From Caprimulgus europaeus (Eukaryota > Chordata > Aves > Caprimulgiformes > Caprimulgidae), in assembly GCA_907165065.1 (NCBI GenBank), contig OU015541.1, forward strand, positions 13,861,501-13,925,500: a DNA stretch of 64,000 nucleotides, given 5' to 3'. How positions within the stretch are numbered: position 1 is the first letter of the stretch; every line of letters starts with the position of its first letter. The notes under the pieces were generated by a model. That model saw only the letters and a list, made by a program, of their open reading frames with translations. It made no database searches and had not been told where the DNA came from. The position numbers and the translations under genes were made by a program. Positions 48,976 to 61,986 of the stretch are shown piece after piece.

Positions 48976-51429
48976 TCTAACTCTGTTAAATCCCTGCCTT
49001 TGCTAGAAGTTGGAGCTGGATGCTGGCATTGGGCTGTCTGAGCAAGGATAGAGGAGCAGGGCAGAAGATGCAGTGGCAGTGAGGTATCTTGGTCTGCGTG
49101 TTGGGCGTACAGCAGCATGTGGTGGTCTGTGCTGGATGTCCCTACAGCAGGTGAAACCATACCTGTCCTGTGCTGGCCCATCAGTGGTCTTCAAATGCCC
49201 TAAAATGCAGCATGTTCCTGCTTATGTTATCTTTGTTTGTGTCCTCAAACTGAAAGAAAAACAGAAAAAGCATCATAAAAACTTCTGAACTCCTTGATGA
49301 GCTGAGCTCTGCCCACTGACCTCTGGACTGCCTGGATCCTTCCAGTGCAGGATGAGACCCCACCATGATCCCTGCCCATAGCATGCAGTGCTGAGCCCTG
49401 AGCCTGGCCTGGGAGCCTGCCTGGGCGAAGGGGCTGGCAGATGTGTGGGCTCCCCGAGCATCACCCGTTTGGCAGCTGGACTGGGCAAGTCTGTGCCCAG
49501 TGTGCAGCAGGAGTCAGAGAAATGGGCCAGAGAAGCAGGTGACATTGAGGTGGTGAAGGGAGCCTTGGAGGGCTAGGACATCAAGCTGCATTTATTTTCA
49601 TTTCATACTCGTTGCATTTCTGCTTTTGTGCTTTTGCCCAGCTCTCTCCTGCCTTTTCTTCCTGCCAGTTCTGATTTTCTGCACCGCCAGGCTGAGGCTT
49701 TCCCAGGTGTAAGTAGAGATGGAGCATAGTGCTCCAGTACAAGGTGATTTTTCCATTCAACAGAGATGCTGAGTATTTAATATCAACCTCTAACCTGCAA
49801 GCAAGAGACTTTCTCCCCTGATGTTGTAGGTGGCAGGTTGGGAAGCCAGGACCTCACTCCATCACATTTCTCTCTTTCTTCGTGCAAAGAAATACATTGG
49901 ATGGTCCTTCCTTCTTCTCAAAAAAAAAAAAAAAAAAAAAAAAAACAACAAACAAACAAACCCCCAAAAAACACAAACCAAAAATCCTGATGCCTCTGGA
50001 CCAGCTGCTTCATGGGAGCAACACCCAGGCAAACATGGAGAAATCAGGAATGAAGGGGAGAAAACCAAATAAGACAAGTACTGGTGTTGAGGCTCTGCTC
50101 TGGCAGGGAAGAAGGAACCTTGCTGCAACAAATGCAAGACTGAATGAGCTTCGAGGAGAGCTGTGGAAGGGAATCACAGGGTTGCACACATCAGGATGAC
50201 CTCCAGTGAGACCAGTAAAGTTCACTGGGTGGCTGTGCCTGCTCAGGTGAGCCGTGTGCTGCAGGCTGCCCAGCCAGTGCAGGGCTTGGGGACTTGGGTT
50301 GGCCTTTGGTCATTTTTATTATTATTTTTTAATACAGAAACTGAAAACCCCCTGCTTTTGTCTTAATTGAAAAGATTAAAAACAAAACCAGAAGGTGAGT
50401 GCCCCAGAAACTTCACTGCACACAAGCTTTACGTGGCTGTGGTTTTTGTTTCTAGCTCGCTGTAACTATCTGATGAGCCGTTTCTGTTGGGTTTTCTTTT
50501 CTATTTTTTTTCTTTTTCTATTTTCCCTGTGTGAAGGAAGACAGAAATTTTTTTTTTCTGGCCAGTCTGTAACTCTGCTGTTCCCAGCTTTTTCTGTTAG
50601 CAGCTGTGTTCCTGCTCGGTGTAAGCAAGTGTGCACCAAATCCATGTGCACGGGCCAGGTCTGAATGTGACCTCCAGCAAGGATGTTAAATGACTCTAAA
50701 AGCCTTTCTGCAGCAGCACGTGTGGAACACCACGGGCCTGGAGTTACTGTTGACTGATGGCTATAACATGAGCTGCAGGGTGAGGATGCAGGATGCCTGT
50801 TCAGCTTGTGGAAGTCAAGTACTTCCAGTATGGGCTCAAGGCTCTATCTAGTCTCTGCTAAGGGTTAAGTAGCTGCTAAGAGTTAAATAAACATATTACT
50901 GAAGAGAGACATATGTATGCTCAGCTCAAACCAATAACTGCTATGTGGGTTTGGGGTTTATTTTTGTTCATTATGATGAACACTTCTGCTTTGTACTTTT
51001 TTTCCTTTTTTTCTGCATACCTTTGGACTTGCTCTTCCTGTTCACCGTTGTTCATGTGCTGTGCTGCCAGTCCTCAGAGCTGATCTCTCAGTGTTTCAGA
51101 TGTTTGCAGTTCCAGACAATACACATTTTTAATTTATGTCATTATCCAGACATCTTGGCTTCTGCTGTGGGGTGTTTTTTTGAAGCTTCACAACACAATG
51201 GCTATTTCCAAAGGAAAGGTGTTGAACTAATTGGTCTGACCAGCTGCAGCAAATCCTACAGCGCAGGATTACTTGAAACTAGAATGATGTGGCTGCTTGA
51301 CTAAGTTGGCACATGGGTATTGAGACTAAATCCTAGAGCATAAAGGAAGATCAAATTCAAGATTTACTGTAGTTGGAAAATGGGAGGTAACATGGTATTT
51401 TCAATATTCTGCTATTAAATGGTGGTAGG
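48976..51429. other. Unique intron sequence with poly(A) microsatellite
   Basis: No exon seen. It holds A26 followed by (ACAA)n-type repeats at 49920-49978. Confidence 0.55.
49920..49978. repeat. Poly(A) plus (AAAC)n microsatellite
   Basis: A26 at 49920-49945, then CAACAAACAAACAAAC and further A/C-rich bases. No LINE or SINE body seen beside it. Confidence 0.92.
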
Positions 51430-51682
51430 AAGAGAGGAAATGGCCTCAAGTTGTGCCAGGGAAGGTTTAGATCGGATAATGGGAAGAATTTATTTACTGA
51501 AAGAGGGGTCAAGCTTTGGAACAGGCTGCCCAGGGAAGTGATGGGGTCACCATCCCTGGAAGTGTTCAAAAAATGTGTAGCCATGGCACTTTAGGACATG
51601 GTTTAGTGGGCATGGTGGTGTTGGGTTGACAATTGGACTTGATGATCTTGGAGGTCTTTTCCAACCTTAATGATTCTATGGA
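51430..51682 (+). repeat. CR1 LINE 3' end, 'ttggacttgatgatctt' subfamily
   Basis: GAGGAAATGGCCTCAAGTTGT, GGAACAGGCTGCCCAGGGAAG, TTGGACTTGATGATCTTGGAG and TTAATGATTCTATGG. Confidence 0.92.
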
Positions 51683-51867
51683 AACATGGTGATACTTCAA
51701 TGGAAGAGTTTTACCTTGTTGCAAGCACAGGTCTTGTCGAGAAACGGGTTTAGCAGCTTTTGCTGATTGAGGAAAGTGATATTCTATCTGGGATTGTCCT
51801 TACAGGAGGATTTTGCCCCTCTGCAGCCTCACACAATCTTTTAAGTGTCAGTACCAAACTGTAGTAT
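51683..51867. other. Short spacer between two CR1 copies
   Basis: About 185 bases of unique sequence; nothing recognised. Confidence 0.5.
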
Positions 51868-52030
51868 AATAGAAACATAGAATCAAAGAACATCTCGAGT
51901 TGTAAGGGATCCATAAAGATCATCGAGTCCAACTCCCTGCTCCTCGTAGGACTGCCTGTAATAAAATACGGATTACAAATGTGTAAGTCCTGTCTAAACC
52001 TTGGACTCTGGCATTGCCAGCAGCTGAGGG
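51868..52030 (-). repeat. CR1 LINE 3' end, 'atctcgagtt' subfamily, diverged
   Basis: AGAAACATAGAATCAAAGAAC, CTCGAGTTGTAAGGGATCC and ATCATCGAGTCCAACTCCC are a distinct CR1 tail type not seen elsewhere in the window. The inner end is uncertain. Confidence 0.82.
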
Positions 52031-53636
52031 AGCACTGGCTCTTAGTTTAATATTCTAACACTTGGTTGTGGTTTTTACGTTGGCCTCATTCTGGTGAGGA
52101 TATCCTCGGTATTAGTCACTGCTCGTGGTTGGCATTGAAGGAGGCTCAGGCTTGTTGGAGTGTTGGTAGTACTGCTCACGCTGTGCTTCTGCACTGAACC
52201 AAACCATCTCGGTTTTCCTCGCTGGAGCAGGGCCAGGGAGCCCACCACTGTGGTCAGGGTACAGCACAGGGATGTCGCCCTCCTGCCCTTCTGTCGGGAG
52301 CCAGGTACAGCCCAGGGACAGCGCGTCCTGCTGCCTCGCTTTGCCCTCGCCCTACGAGATGCCACCTCCTGTTGTCCATGGCATCTCTTTAAGAAGAAAT
52401 GTATCTATGTGCTATCAGATAAACAGGAGATTGTTTCTGATCTGGGTATAAAGACAAAGTCCTTATCTAAGATCCTCTTGAATTATGAGGCCTCTCTGAA
52501 AATAGTTTATTCTTAAAGGTTTCCAGCACTGTTCTCGCGTGATACAATGCAGAAAGTCCTTGTGCATCAGACCAGGAGCAGACGTCAATTGAAGGACGTG
52601 CTGAATTACAGCTCATGTGCCAGGAGAATGGGCCAAGTTTGTGATTGTGAATGAGGTTCCTTTGCAACTGTGATTCTTCTGTCTGTTCACAAATTGGGTG
52701 TTGACGCTGTTGTATTTTACTGAATGTGTTTGCCTGGAGGTATTGTTTAAGGAGGAGCTTTCTGTGACTGAATTCCAACCTGTTGGATGTTTGCATGCAG
52801 TTCAGTGTGGTCATTTATTGGGTTTTTTGTATGATTGGTGTGCAGCTGAATAAATGAATGCTCGTTCCTTCAAGCGTTGGCAAGAAGCAGCTTGGAGCCA
52901 GCTTGAATGAGCAGTCTCAAGCCTTGCTCTGCATCCTGACAGCCATCCTGAACTACATCAGGAGAGGTGAAAGCAAGGTCATTTCCTGGAAAGGAGAGAG
53001 AAAAAAATAGTTGTGTTGTTAATAGTTCTTATTGGCAATTTTACATACATATATATATATATATAGGGTTTTTTTAAAAAAAACCCCTTTATTTTAAGGC
53101 TCCTGACACAGCTTCCCACTTCTGTAGCCCTTGGTGGCTTCTCTGGGGATGCCTGCTGTGGTCAATGTGCTGCTGCTGGTGCCCCAGGCTGGACTGTAGC
53201 TGTCCCACCTGCCCACCCGGGATGTTGGGTTCAGCAGTGACAACCATGGCCAGTCTGACTTGGTGCATAGCAGCAGCTGTGTGCCGCTTCTGGGAGCAGG
53301 AAGTTTATCTTAATGGAAATACTATTTATTACAGAAAAAAAATAATAGTAATTTAAGAAATTAGCAGTAATGAGACCATCACATTATGCATATACCCATC
53401 CTTGACTTGCTTACCAAATATTTGACCACCCTCCCTCTGGTAGGTCCCGTCTTCCTTGCAGTCACCAAGATCTGTGTCTGGCTGATGCAGCTCTGATCAC
53501 TCCCCTCACAAATGACTTGTCCTCCTGACCTCAGGAGCTGCAGCTGGTGAAAAGGTCCCTGTGCCGTCCCTTCTGCTGTCCCTGGGACAGTGGCACATCT
53601 TCATTCTCCATAGCCCTCTGCTGTGTATTAGCCATG
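52031..53636. other. Unique intron sequence with GATA motifs
   Basis: No exon. AGATAA (52418-52423) and TTATCT (52463-52468) lie 45 bases apart. An (AT)n run lies at 53049-53065. Confidence 0.45.
53049..53065. repeat. (AT)n microsatellite
   Basis: Eight and a half AT units, followed by GGG and a T-run then A-run. Confidence 0.9.
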
Positions 53637-54230
53637 TGTCATAGTTTAACCCATCTGGCAGCCAAACACCACACAGCCACTCGCTCACTCCCTTCCCCAG
53701 GGAATAGGGGAGAGAATTGGAAGGGTGAAGGTAAGTAGGCTCGTAGATTGAGATAAGAACAATTTAATAATTGGAATAAAAGAAAACTTAAAATAATAAT
53801 GATTATAATAATGATAATTATAATAATAGAATATACAAATGAGTGATGCACAGTGTAATTGCTCACCACCTGCCAGTAGCGATCCCAGAGGAGTCAAATA
53901 TCCCAAACCTGAAACCACAATCCCAGAATAGTGAGAGAGCCCTCTTTCTGGCCAGCCCTCATTTATATACTGAACATGATCTTATATGATATGGAATATC
54001 CCATTGACAGAGCCAAATGCCTATTTGGGTCTGATAATTTTACTATGCTCCCCACTGCGAACCAGCAAAACATGGGAAGTTGGAAAGTCCTTGATTTCTT
54101 AGCAACAACTAAAAAACATCAGTATGTTATCAACATACTTCTCATAACAAATCCCACACTGAAACCAAAACACAGAGCTGTTCTAGCTACTAAGAAGAAA
54201 ATTAGCTCTATCTCAGCCTAAACCAGGACA
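53637..54230 (-). mobile_element. Solo LTR, same ERV family (copy C)
   Basis: Starts TGTCATAGTTTAACCC and ends GCCTAAACCAGGACA, length ~594, parallel to copy A throughout (TGCTCACCACCTGCC, ACATCAGTATGTTATCAAC). Flanks CCATG (53632-53636) and CCCTG (54231-54235) fit a 5-bp target duplication with one mismatch. No retroviral genes alongside. Confidence 0.88.
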
Positions 54231-57200
54231 CCCTGAAATGAGCTCTGTGCCCCTTCAGCTCGTGATGCAGAAGCACGTCGTTGCCTTGCAGTCATTTTCT
54301 TAGGTGCTGGTATCTCTTGAGGCCGGAAGGATGCACCTTGCAAGAAGGGCTGGGGCAGCAGCACCCTCATTGTTATGGCCACACACACACAAAACACATG
54401 AAGTCATCACTTGCAGATCGTTATCCTGCAGTTCTATCTCATCCCGTAACCACCACCTTCCTTTTCTGATAGGGATCGCGAGCAAAATGCAGGATCTAAT
54501 AGTAAAGGGCTGTGAATTCCCAGTCAGAGAGGATTTGAGGGTTTAAAGACAATTAGCTTTTATGTTTCTGTGTATGGCACGTGGCTCTGGACCAGCATGG
54601 GACTTGGAGGGCAGTGGCCTCCCCAGCTGGGCAGCGTTTCGGTGTTGATTTAAGCCTTTCCATAAGGCACGAGGTGTTTGCAATGATACTGTTAATTTAG
54701 CAAACCCTCAGAGTGACTGCAGCCCTGTGATCCCTGTTAGTGTAACTTCATCCCCTCGGGCAAGCAGATCAGCATTTCCTGGAAAGGAGTGCATGCCAGG
54801 GAGTTTTAGTGAAAGTAGGACATCCGTGTCAAAACAGAGATGAATAAACTGCTGGGAAAAAACCCACGCGAGGGGAAACCAAATGCCAGTGAGTGCGGTG
54901 GGCTCCTCCCCGGGGCTGCGTGTCAGGTGAGCTCGTGGCACAGCTAGCTGGTGAGGACACGGTCAGCGCTGGGTGGGGTGGGATCAGCAAGGCTCTGTTT
55001 TGGTTAGCAAAGACCACAAAGAGAGGTATTACTTATTTATACAGCCCGGATCCGGGTGTGACGGAGTGCGGCACAAAAGCTAAAATGACAGTAATTAGAA
55101 TGGATCCGCACTTAGTGACCCAGAGAAGAGTGAAAACCCGGGAAGATAATCGTGAGTGAAAGAGGCAACACAAACCAGAAAATGGTGACGGTTACAATTT
55201 GAATGAGAAAACGAGCTCCTAAAGCAAACTAGCTCCTGGAAATCCCATTATCACTGACAAATATCCAGCTCCAGGATTGGGGAAGTATCACAGGGAACAT
55301 CTGTTCAGGTAAATAACGAGGATGAATCCGGTTGCTGTTTGCAGACGTTGCCTGCTCCTCTGTTTCAGGTGAGTCAGTTAATACAGGCCACCTGTTTAAA
55401 TCCCTCGCTAGCATTACAGTGCTAACAATTATCACACTCTCTGTGGTCGGGGATTATTGAACACCTGGCTCCTGGCATTAACTGCAGTGTGGCACCACAA
55501 CCGCTCCCACAACAGCAGCTCCAAGGAGAACCCACAGTCTTGGCTTTAAGGATGATAGGTTGCTGAAAAGTTGTTGTGTTTATGAGCCCTCTAAAATGGG
55601 TGAGATTCTAGTAAATTCAAGTCTGGATTCTTACCATTTGCTTGCTGCTCCATCCAGCTATTTCTGGTCAGGTTTTAAAATCCAACAAATTTTGATCCTC
55701 TGATGTTTCTTGAAACTGTTTTGGGTTTAACGAGGGGACCCAGCTCATGAGCTGAAGAAGACCTCAAAGGCCCTGTCTGAAGACAACTTTCATGGCAGTC
55801 AGTTGAGTGGAGGGACTGATTCTATATCTCCACTTTGTAGTCATCCAGCACAAATAATTTATAACCATAAAAATAACCCTGAGAAGGAGCCCTGCTCATC
55901 CAGGAGAACTGGGAGAGTTGGTCTGGCTTTGGACTTGGCAGTCCTGTTGACTCTGTGAGGTCTTCTGGTTGTCTTTGACTTTTTCAAAGATAACTGGAGG
56001 TGGATCAGACTCCCAACTCCTTCAAGGACGTGTGGGATCTTTGGAGAAGAGGCTCCCAGCCTTGCATCCCTGCTGATATACCAAGTGGCACTGTCTTGGC
56101 TGCTTTGGTACAGGAAAATAACGACCATTTGATCTGAGTTGCTCTCAGCCAGAGAACAAAGCTGTGTCATGAGTGCCCGGCTGTAACGGGATGGGGAGAA
56201 GACTGCAGGCTGATCCGTGTGCGTAAAGGGTGGGTGGTGGTTATTCAGGGCTGGGTCAGATGCTTTTCCAGAGCTTTAGTCATGTGTGAGGCCCATTCAT
56301 GTGTAAAGGAAAACAGCGTAGCCCTGGAAGTGCTGTGCACGAACTGAACGCCCCAAGGCAGCCGTCCCTTTGCCTCTGCTCGCTGGAGCCATCTTCTGAG
56401 CAATAGCTGGGGTGGTCCTGCTCTCACTGGCACCCTGAAAAGTAGCAGCTTTTGTGCTCAAAATGTTTGCAGTTCCTGCAGGGGTGAGGATATCCCTCAG
56501 CCTGGGAAGTGAGAGGAAGGTTTCAAGCCATGGTGGATGCTTCTCCCAGCAGTTGACATGGGCTGGACATGGTCACAGTGAGATGAAGCAGGACCAGGAG
56601 CTAGGCATGGGCCAAGCACCAAAAGCAACGTCATCTGTTTGAAAAGGACCACAGTGGAAAGAACTTCAAGCAGCTCTGGTGTGCTCTGGGAAGCTGTGAG
56701 TGTTCATGGGGATTTCCTGTGGATTTGAGGACAAGCTTTAGTTCAGAGGTTAGTCTGGTGGTCTTTTGATGACAGGAGATGAAGTGAACAGTGCAGCTGT
56801 GTCATCCATAATGAATGGAGGTGGGAGCAGCTTCATGGTGAATCTTGGCTCATGCTGGGTGTGAGCCCCTTGGTGCCAGGACTAATGATGGGGAAAATTA
56901 AGCAGGAAGTCCATCTCCAGAGTTGTTATACATCTGGTAGAACATCTCTGAACCTGCTGAGAGCTTGGGCTCTGCAGGCTAGCAGAGCCTGAGGCTGAGG
57001 CATACCCCCACCCTTCTGGGAATCACAAGCATTTTGGGGACAGAAGCTGTGCTTCTCAGGGTACCAGTGAGATCAAGACCACCTGACCTGTCACTCAGAG
57101 GTTTAATTTAATTAATGCTGTCCCCAGCATCCCTGGCATGGTGACACACCATGTGATCCCTTGGAGAGCTCTAGGGTAGCCTGGCTTGGCCATCTTGGCC

Positions 57201-57390
57201 ATGATGAGCATCCCAACAGCAATGGTCATGGGGCTCAACCAACCAGGATGAGAGATAGCATTAGGAATACCTGAGTGTGGGGGATTGATAGCATCTAATC
57301 TGAAGGCCCACAGTGTGTGAACATGTGATAAGGAAGGGAGATGGTGGGCAGAAGAGAGTGTGAACTGAGAGTGAAGGAACACAGTCAAAG
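54231..57390. other. Unique intron sequence
   Basis: No exon or young repeat found. The patch at 54880-55450 stands out by composition and is listed separately. Confidence 0.5.
54880..55450. promoter_or_regulatory. Possible conserved intronic element
   Basis: Unique sequence with more CpG than its surroundings (GATCCGGGTGTGACGG, GATCCGCACTTAGTGACCC, GAAAACCCGGGAAG) next to AT-rich words (CAGTAATTAGAATGG, CATTATCACTGAC, CTAACAATTATCAC). Preserved CpGs outside an island can mark constraint or hypomethylation; that is inference. Confidence 0.27.
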
Positions 57391-57538
57391 TGCCCTGTCC
57401 CTGGAAGTGTTCAAGGCCAGGCTGGATGAGGCTTTGAGCAACCTGGTCTAGTGGAAGGTGTCCCTGCTGATGGCAGGGGGATTGGAACTGGATGAGCTTT
57501 GAGGTCCCTTCCAACCCAAACCAGTCCATGGTTCTGTG
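57391..57538 (+). repeat. CR1 LINE 3' end, 'agcaacctggtctag' subfamily
   Basis: CCTGGAAGTGTTCAAGGCCAG, GAGCAACCTGGTCTAGTGGAA and CCAGTCCATGGTTCTGTG. Confidence 0.92.
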
Positions 57539-60500
57539 AACAGCAAAGGCTCTTGCCTGGGTTGGGGTGTTTTGGCTGGAGCGTGGTGTGCAGAAACCAG
57601 CTCAGAGGGAGGAAGATGTGATCACTTTCATCCACGGAGTAGCATGGGCTGTGGTTTTGGGACCTGATGTCATCCCCGTGCAGGCAGAGCATGCCTGCCA
57701 TGCTCTACAGGGATTTTTGTCTGCAGCAAGACTCTAGGATTTCTCTCTTGGCTCTAGTTGCTCACCAAAGGCAGTGGGTGCAGCACGACAACCCTGCAGG
57801 AAGGGGGAGTTGGAAGAGATCCTACTTCTTTTCTATTGTTTTATGCTACTAGTAGGAATATTTTATTATATTTTTTTTAGTGTAAAGTGTGTTAAATGTT
57901 TCAGAAGTGCCAGGACTGGGATGGGACCCAGCACACATGGAGAAGAAAGCATGTCAGTGAGTCCCTTGTCTCCAGGCTGGCTGACAGCCGTATGTTCTGG
58001 CTAATTTTTGGTGTCATCAATCACAAGTACCAAGACAGCAGCCTCATGGTGCCCTGGGTGCACCGCAGAGCTCATTGAGTGACCTATTAGTGCTTTCAGT
58101 TAATTCTGGTGACATATTTATAGCAGGGAGATCTACAGCACCGATTTCCTACAGGACACATCATGGTTTGACATCAGATTGAGTTACAGAGTACCTTTTC
58201 CTGGACGGATCAATGGGTAGAGTCAAACAGAGCCTTGCCTACATGCAGATGAGGAGGATTAGATTTAAATCAGCAAATGTCAGTAATGGCTGTTTTTCCC
58301 ACTGAGGGAAGAATAGACAGGGAGAAATTTCCATCATTAATAATTGAAGTTTATAGAGGGGAAAAAAAAAATGAATGTATCATATACTGCTCCTGCAGAT
58401 AAGGGGGCCCTGCTTTTGCTGATAATTGTCTGGCAGACAAGTGCTAAAAAATTATTATGATTATCACCAGGTTTCTGAATCTGTTATGAATCTTCTGCAG
58501 TCATGGAATATTTTAACAAATGCCCTTTTGTAGCTGAGCTGAAAATACTGTTGGTAGCACAAAAACGTCCATAGAAAAATACGGACAAAATAGTTGGAAA
58601 GGAGAGTTGGTGTCATTTGCTGAAATGAGGAGAATGACAAATACTGGTGTGGACTTTCTAAAGCAGGGTGGGTGACTGGAGTGGGTGGCTGTTTCCCTTG
58701 CCAGTGCCCAGCAGGGTGGGTGCTGGAGGGTGCAGAAGGGCAGCGGTGAGCTCTCCTTCACCGGTCCCATGGGAACGCGCTTTGGGCTCACGGAGCCTCA
58801 TGGTGGTGGGGATGCGAGAGGCTGAGGCTGCCTGGGGGTTGGCGAGACACCTCCAGAAGCAATCAGAAAGGCACTTTTTAAAGCTATTTGCCATGCAACG
58901 TGCAAAAATGCAAAAAAAAAAAAAGTGTTTCTACAGGCTTGAGAATGAGTTTTCTGATCTCTTTTATATTTTTAGGGAAGCTCCCAGTGGTAGCACTGGG
59001 TTTACCTGCTGGGCGTGCTGGCAGGGAACCACTTTCCCATCATATGTCTGTGAAACATGTGGGTCACTCTTCATTGCTGCTACTCTTTACACTGCTGATG
59101 ATTCCTCCAGGTTGCAAAGCACTAGAGGTCGTGGTGCTCTGCAGCCAGGTTCTGTGCTTTGTGCTCACTCGGCCCCAAGAGCCTTAATCCCAGCAAGCAT
59201 TCAAATAATAACAGCTCGTGTAAATCAAGCAGGATATAATCCAGGAAAAGAAGTGAGCATGAATTTGTAATTAACTCAATTTGCAATTGGTACACACAAG
59301 TTAAAGGGCATGTGATTAATCACTTGTCAGTAAAAATATTGGTTATAGCTCATGCTTTCAGTACTGTAGTGTGTGCGTAGCTCAGCTGTGGAGTTAAAGG
59401 GCATCTGATTTATCACCTGACACTGGCCATACTGGTTAGAGCCATCACAGCTGGGATGACAGAGACACCACGTTCCCATTTTCACCTAAAAGCTATTTGC
59501 TCCGTTATTTCTCCAGCAGAGAGATGTGTGCAGGACTTTGTCCCAATAAATACATAAATGAAGTTATAGTAAGAGCTGCTTTTCACTAGTTGAACAGGAG
59601 GTGTGGAGCAGAGGAGAGCAGCCAGTTTGGCCAGTGTGAGGTGAGGCACAATGAGCCTGGTGGTTCCTCAAGTTATGCTGGTGGGTGCGAGCTCTTCTCT
59701 TGGTGTTACATCATGTCTGATGTTGGCTAAAAGTGCCCCACTGGCCTCCCTCTTCAGTATTTGCAGTTCATAGCCTTTGCCTGAGCATTTGATTTGCAAC
59801 AGTGTGGAGGCCCTACTAGGGCTCAGTGATAGTTAATCAGATCTGCAGATGGTCAAGGATGTACAGTTGACTTAACTCCTCTTCTTTGACCCTGGAGGTT
59901 TAAGTGGATACAGTGAGACCAGGTTTTAGGAAACCTCTTTAATTGCAGGCTTTTTCCTAGATATCAGGAACTTTGGTTGTGCTTGCTGGCCTCAGTGGAG
60001 CTTAAACTTTTAGTACTTATGGAAACAAGATCCTTCTTACTGCTAGCAAAAAGATGGGCAAGCTCGCAGAAGCTCTCCAGTGTAGTGTAGATAAAACTGG
60101 CCCATTCCCTGTTGGATACCAATGCCATTGGTTTTGATGCTATTGAACCATGACCAGACCAGCCCAGGTAGAGTGTGAGTTTCTGCTCTTCCCTGTGAGC
60201 CCATGCTGAAGCAGTGCTCCTGCCTGGCATGGGAACCTACGCTGCTGGAGAAGGCTAGGTGTGAAACGGTTCTTCCCAGCTCCTTGTGACCTTGAATGGT
60301 CATAGGACCCTTTGGGTAACCCATCACCTTCTTGGGCTTGGTGTGGTCTGTCACAACTTCTTCATCATGATAAGTGATTAGTGCTGAGAAGTGTAGTTTG
60401 AGGGATATGAGACACAATGCCAACGCCGTTCATAGAGTTTGGCTCCACCAGAAGGTAAAGCTGTTGTATTTGGATCATTTTAAGCTAAGCTTACTGTTAA

Positions 60501-61986
60501 ACGTTAAGATAGTTTGGCTTTGTGTGTGTGTGACAGGAGTTTTTTGGAGTATCTAGCATAAAACATTGAAAACTTTTCTATCACTGTGCACATAGTCGTT
60601 GCTGTTGGCTGCGTCAACAAGAGGATCAGTAAGAAAGCTCTGTGGACCACAAAAACCCCATTACATAATGTCTGGAAATGCAAGACATATATGAGTTCAA
60701 GTAAGAGATACAGTAAATCATGAGGCTCTTGAGGATGGAAGAAACTCTTTTAAGTGGGCTTTAATTACCAAGCTCAAAACATCTCCTAACCCAGTGCTGA
60801 GTAGAAATTGGTGCTGACTGGAAGACTTGGTTGCTGAAGGTGATGTTTTCAGCTGAATCAGTTCCTGGATGAGGCCTCCAAAAAGCCCACAGAGGATGAG
60901 CAGAAGCTCAGGTTGGTGGGAAGCCTATGTTCCTCATCTCCCTGCCCCACATTCTGCAGCTGCGGGTGGGTTGGAGCAGCGCTGAAAGCTCCCACGAAGG
61001 GCAGGGAGTGAAGCCCTGTGTCCATCTCATCACCCCACTCTTCTCCTGGGCTCCATGGGCCAGTCTTGCCCTCCTAGTTCATTTTTTTTCATGTATGCAT
61101 CTGATTATTAGGTTTGGTCCTCTTGTTCCTCAGGACCCAGTGCATGGGTCCAGGTTTAGTTAGTTTAGAAGGTTTTTTTTAATCTTCTTTCCTTGTGTTC
61201 CTCTCCGCAGTGTCTTGCAAATCTGGGCAATTATCAAGGCAACCAACCAGCAGGGAAAATACTCCATCAGCTTTGTATCTTTTCTACATAAAAATAAGAG
61301 TCTGATGGGGCCTTTCACGTAGCCAGGGTCTCGGAGAGGGTGAAGGAATGAAAAATGGGCAATGTGATAGCACTTTGCTGCTACCTCAGCTGACGGATGG
61401 AAGGAATCAAGGTAACACGTTTACTTAACAGGGAATACCTTGTGTACTTGTGTAATGTGTTGATCTGAAAATTAAATCACTTTCTTGATCTTCTGTGCCA
61501 TTGATCTTGGAGTCATTAGTGAAAGTACAAGCTGCCACGGTGACATGTCCCCCTGCCTCACACAACCCTCACGGAGGAGAATACATCAGCAGATGCTTTT
61601 ATTCACATGGTTCTGCTTGTCCCCAGACCATGTCAGCTATAAGGGGAAAAGAGAGAGGAGCTGGAATACTCTTAATTTAATTTATTTTCCTCAAAAGTTA
61701 CCTCTTCCCATGTTTTTTACAGCTGACTCCCATGCAGTGGGGTCTGCTCTGCTGCCTGCAAGCTGGGTTTTGTGGCTCCAGGCAGGTGGGTGTCTGTGGC
61801 TGGGAAGAGCTGGTGGAAGTGGGACTGCAGTGGGGTGCAGGAGGCTGCCCAGCCCTGCTGCTCCTCATTCCCTGACCTGTGTGAGCTGGGCTTGTGCAGC
61901 AGGAGGGGACTAGAGAGAAACTGGGGGCTCAGTGGTCGTGTACGTACACATGTCTGGTTATAGGGGTGTGTGGTTTTTACATATAT
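57539..61986. other. Unique intron sequence
   Basis: No exon. AT-rich enhancer-like words at 58090-58540 (CATTAATAATTGAAG, TTATTATGATTATCACC). An imperfect direct repeat lies at 59300-59443. Otherwise featureless. Confidence 0.5.
59300..59443. repeat. Imperfect ~51-bp direct repeat, 93-bp period
   Basis: GTTAAAGGGCATGTGATTAAT at 59300 and GTTAAAGGGCATCTGATTTAT at 59393 start two segments that align over about 51 bases with 39 identities by hand. No transposon family was recognised. Confidence 0.7.

Noticed and set aside
49920-49978. Poly(A) tract as evidence of a processed pseudogene
   Set aside because: No mRNA-like sequence or target duplication is visible before it.
58668-59270. Plus-strand frame of 200 codons
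   Set aside because: Crosses an A-run encoding Lys and unique sequence with no domain; other frames are open as well.
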